A stretch of 64,000 nt of DNA, taken from NCBI GenBank assembly GCA_001725945.1, contig LRMT01000034.1:124001-188000 (forward strand), in the 5' to 3' direction. Each line of letters starts with the position of its first letter. Within the stretch, counting starts at the first letter, position 1. The DNA comes from Cupriavidus sp. UYMMa02A (lineage in GTDB: Bacteria > Pseudomonadota > Gammaproteobacteria > Burkholderiales > Burkholderiaceae). The notes under the pieces were generated by a model that did not search any database, was not told the origin of the DNA, and was given only the letters and a program-made list of their open reading frames with translations. The position numbers and the translations under genes were made by a program. This document shows positions 61,603 to 64,000 of the stretch, in pieces.

Positions 61603-62157
61603 GTGCCGTCCATCGACCTTCAGCGGTCGCAAAACCGAGGAGAACTCCTTGCCTGGGGCTTAGCACGGCTCGGCGACGTCGAATCTGGCCAGCTGTTGAG
61701 GATCGGGGATAGCGCGACCACTGCGCGCGTATGCGCGACAGATCACGCGGCGTTCAGCCGTGATTCCTATGGGAAATCCGACCATCCAGAGGACCTATCG
61801 AGAATCTTCGTCACCGCCGATGGCAACGAATACGTTGAGGCAAGCTTTGCCGACTTGCGGCGTGGCCGAATCTCCCTGTGGGAGCAAAAGGCGGTACTGA
61901 AGCATCTTCGGTCGCAGGGAGAGTCCCACCTCACAGAGTCTGCGATATTCAACGCGATAGCCGCGCAACGCAGCATCATAGCGGAGGCAACAACGAAGCG
62001 GCGAGCTGCAGACAGACGTGGAAGGGCAGGGGAGGCTTCACCTTTTCCGTCGAGAGGGGAAGCCAGTCAGCAGACAAATTCCTCTGATGCGTCATCGTCC
62101 ACACCGGACGTCGACTACAGCAAGCCGGCTCCGATTTATCACGTAGAGCAACTGTGA
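61603..62157 (+). pseudogene. Remnant of a TniA/TnsB-type (Mu-like DDE) transposase, C-terminal region
   Basis: 184 codons open from a GTG, but only residues from about 55 on look conserved: SYGKSDHPEDLSRIFVTADGNEYVEASFADLRRGRISLWEQKAVLKHLRSQG, then AIFNAIAAQRSIIAEATTKRRAADRRGRAGE. This matches the barrel and helical tail of Mu transposase C-terminal domains as in TniA (D-P-x-D-L-S-R-I-F-V, I-S-L-W-E, I-x-E-A). The catalytic DDE core and the DNA-binding domains are absent upstream, and no TniB or TniQ follows. It is the relic of a Tn5053/Tn402-like or similar transposon. Confidence 0.65.
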
Positions 62158-62628
62158 ACAGGCAATGGGTGCTTCCTTGACACACCTTCTGCCGGAGGCA
62201 TCAGGCAAATGAGGGTCTTTGACCCGTTTCCATCATCGTTGTCATCCTGGCTTCTGCTTCGTCAGCGCGGGACTCGCCAAATGGCGTCTCTCTCACACAT
62301 GAATATTACAATGTTAAGTCTGGGTGATGATAGGAGTCTTGGTTGAGAGGGCAAGTTACGTTGCCTCAGTGGTTTCCCTTGGTATGGACGTCCAAGAGCC
62401 CGTTTGAGGCATGGCCATAGATGTGATCTGGCTGCTCGGTCGTTTGAAACTGCCTCATGTCGAAGCCGACACCGCCCCCAGCCACGCGCGGCGGGGTGCG
62501 TGGGAACAAGTAGCTCTCCGGTCTATTGTGGCAATGCATTCTCCGTTTGCACGAAAGATGCGGCGATCGCGGCTGTTGGTCGACCCCCCTCTCCCTCACG
62601 GTTCGCCAGTACAGAACCCGGACATTTC
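62158..62628. other. Intergenic region between the TniA remnant and the fcs promoter
   Basis: About 470 bases with no conserved protein or RNA gene in either direction. The local base composition around 62220-62400 is lower in GC than its surroundings. No terminal inverted repeat of the transposon was recognised. Confidence 0.4.
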
Positions 62629-62657
62629 TTGACACTCAAACTTAACGTTGTCATAAT
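62629..62657 (+). promoter_or_regulatory. Near-consensus sigma-70 promoter of the feruloyl-CoA synthase gene
   Basis: TTGACA (62629-62634) and CATAAT (62652-62657) with the optimal 17-base spacer. Transcription should start near 62664, giving a leader of about 93 bases to the ATG at 62757. It is the best-matching promoter in the window. Confidence 0.68.
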
Positions 62658-62756
62658 GGTCCGGAGCTTTCGGACGGCGCGCCGCGTCACCCGAGTCTGT
62701 AAGCGTGCATCGATCGACAAATGAGGCACGCCGATACGAACATACGCGAGGAGCGG

Positions 62757-64000
62757 ATGACCTCAAAAATCGTGGACACGACGGCAGCCCCGTTTCGTGA
62801 AGTCGGCTTCTGCAAGCCATCGGTCGACATCGAACGTCGGTCAGACGACACGTTAATTTTGCGTTCGGGTGAGCCGCTTCCGCCGGTCAAAGCGTGTACG
62901 ACCGACTGGCTGGCGCACTGGGCCGCAGTACGGCCCAATAGTCCGATGCTGGTGCAGCGCGGCAAGCAGGGCAAATGGGTGTCATGGAGCGTGGGTGAAG
63001 TTTGGGACGCCGTGCGCGCCATTGCCACCGGATTACTACGGCATGGTGTGGGAACTACTGCGCCAGTGGCAATCCTGTCGGAGAATTCGATTGCGCAGGC
63101 GTTGCTCACCTGGGGCGCGCTTTACGCGGGCGTCCCTGTCGCACCGGTCTCGCCGGCCTACTCCTTGATGGGCGGCAGCTACCACCGGTTGTGCAGCGCA
63201 GTATCACTGGTCAATCCACATCTGGTCTTTGTCGAGGATGCAGCGAGGTTTGCGGGCGCATCGCGGCACTCGGGCTGTCTGCCGATCGTGTGATCGCAGT
63301 GGATCGCTCGGCGCCAGGCATGATTCGATTCGAGACGCTTGTCCGTACGGCCATCGACCCTGAGATCGCCGCACAGCATCTGTCGCTCGATCCGGAACAG
63401 CCCGCCAAATACATGTTCACTTCGGGTTCCACTGGCGTGCCGAAGGTTGTCGTGCAGTCCCGGCGCAATCTCGCCGCAGCTCAGGAAATGACGGCGCGCG
63501 TGTTCGAGAACGATCCGGAGGGTGTGCCGGTGTATCTCGAGTGGCTGCCCTGGCATCACGTGATGGGCGGCAATATTGTCTTGAACCGGATCCTGCGATT
63601 CGGAGCGACGCTGTACATCGATGATGGTCGGCCGATGCCAGGTCGTTTCGATACTACGTTGAAGAATCTTGCAGAGGTTGCCCCAACGTTGTACTTCAAC
63701 GTGCCGGCAGGATTGGCGATGCTCGTTGAAGCGCTCGAACGTGAGCCGGCATTCGCGAACCACTTCTTTTCCCGCCTGACATACGTCTATTACGGCGGCG
63801 CTGTCCTTTCGCGCGATATCTACGATCGCTTCCAGGCAATAGCGGTCCGCACAACGGGGCAGCGTATCGTGCTGACCTCAGTCTTTGGAGCCACGGAAAG
63901 CTCGGGTCCTGCGGTCACGCAGTTCTGGGCAGTGGACGACGTGGGGTGCATTGGTCTGCCAGTGCGAGAGGTAGTGCTAAAGCTGATCGAGGATTCGAAC
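62757..64000 (+). CDS. fcs: Feruloyl-CoA synthase-like AMP-binding enzyme (cut by window edge); frame broken near 63259
   Basis: Starts at [43 protein letters not shown] with AGGAG upstream; an in-frame ATG at 62721 is less likely. The N-terminal pattern (VDIERRxDGT, LxHWAxxRP) is typical of feruloyl-CoA synthases. After one lost C near 63259 the frame continues to the edge with the AMP-binding P-loop [33 protein letters not shown] and the A5-type motif [16 protein letters not shown]. It would form a CoA thioester of a hydroxycinnamate, first step of ferulate or p-coumarate degradation. Downstream echA/vdh-type partners are beyond the window. Confidence 0.85.

Overview
The window looks like a chromosomal or megaplasmid segment of a high-GC betaproteobacterium of the Burkholderiaceae, most likely Cupriavidus or a close relative. 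This is inferred from gene content: many LysR, TetR, HxlR and MarR regulators, a Burkholderiales-type trimeric porin, LIV-type ABC transporters in a catabolic operon, and paired RND efflux systems. There are no rRNA, tRNA, CRISPR or phage genes. A striking technical property is that about 55 single-base losses break otherwise family-length genes, almost always in the same direction and often inside short homopolymers. I read most of these as sequencing or assembly errors, so I annotate the full spans as genes and give the frame breaks.

Layout. 1-9.8 kb: small detoxification genes with their regulators (TetR, HxlR, xdhC, cupin, epoxide-hydrolase-like protein, nitrilase, MarR, second alpha/beta hydrolase, HxlR and a divergent MFS exporter). 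The nitrilase, the MarR gene and the second hydrolase share a palindromic operator. 9.9-24.4 kb: two complete tripartite RND efflux systems. The first has a divergent LysR gene and a beta-carbonic anhydrase ahead of MFP-RND-OMF. The second is built around a TetR gene with two matching 24-bp operators, one before the outer-membrane gene and one before MFP-RND. A 120-bp repeat occurs at 2.9 and 17.8 kb, both times overlapping gene ends. 24.7-28.7 kb: RidA, LysR, an SDR without the usual catalytic tyrosine, and a CYTH-CHAD protein.

29.4-43.3 kb is one long plus-strand catabolic block: two LysR genes, hydroquinone dioxygenase (two subunits), 4-hydroxymuconic semialdehyde dehydrogenase, maleylacetate reductase, hydroxyquinol 1,2-dioxygenase, a YciI-like protein, an orphan Rieske ferredoxin, a complete LIV-type ABC importer and a porin. 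The two ring-cleavage branches meet at maleylacetate, which the reductase turns into beta-ketoadipate. The importer and porin presumably bring in the aromatic substrate, whose first oxygenase is not in the window.

43.3-51.0 kb is a minus-strand block: XylS-type AraC regulator, SDR, styrene/indole-type flavoprotein monooxygenase, flavin reductase, a phytoene-desaturase-like FAD oxidoreductase, a PAS-adenylate cyclase and a VOC protein. It looks like an uncharacterised epoxidation/oxidation pathway. 51.2-64 kb: GlxA-type AraC regulator, MFS, cupin, AhpD-like protein, PanP-like PLP decarboxylase, VapBC, an ISKra4-like transposase remnant, an FAD-dependent dehydrogenase, a SulP transporter, a TniA-like transposase remnant, and the start of a feruloyl-CoA synthase gene behind a near-consensus promoter. 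The two transposase remnants suggest this end was assembled by insertion and decay.
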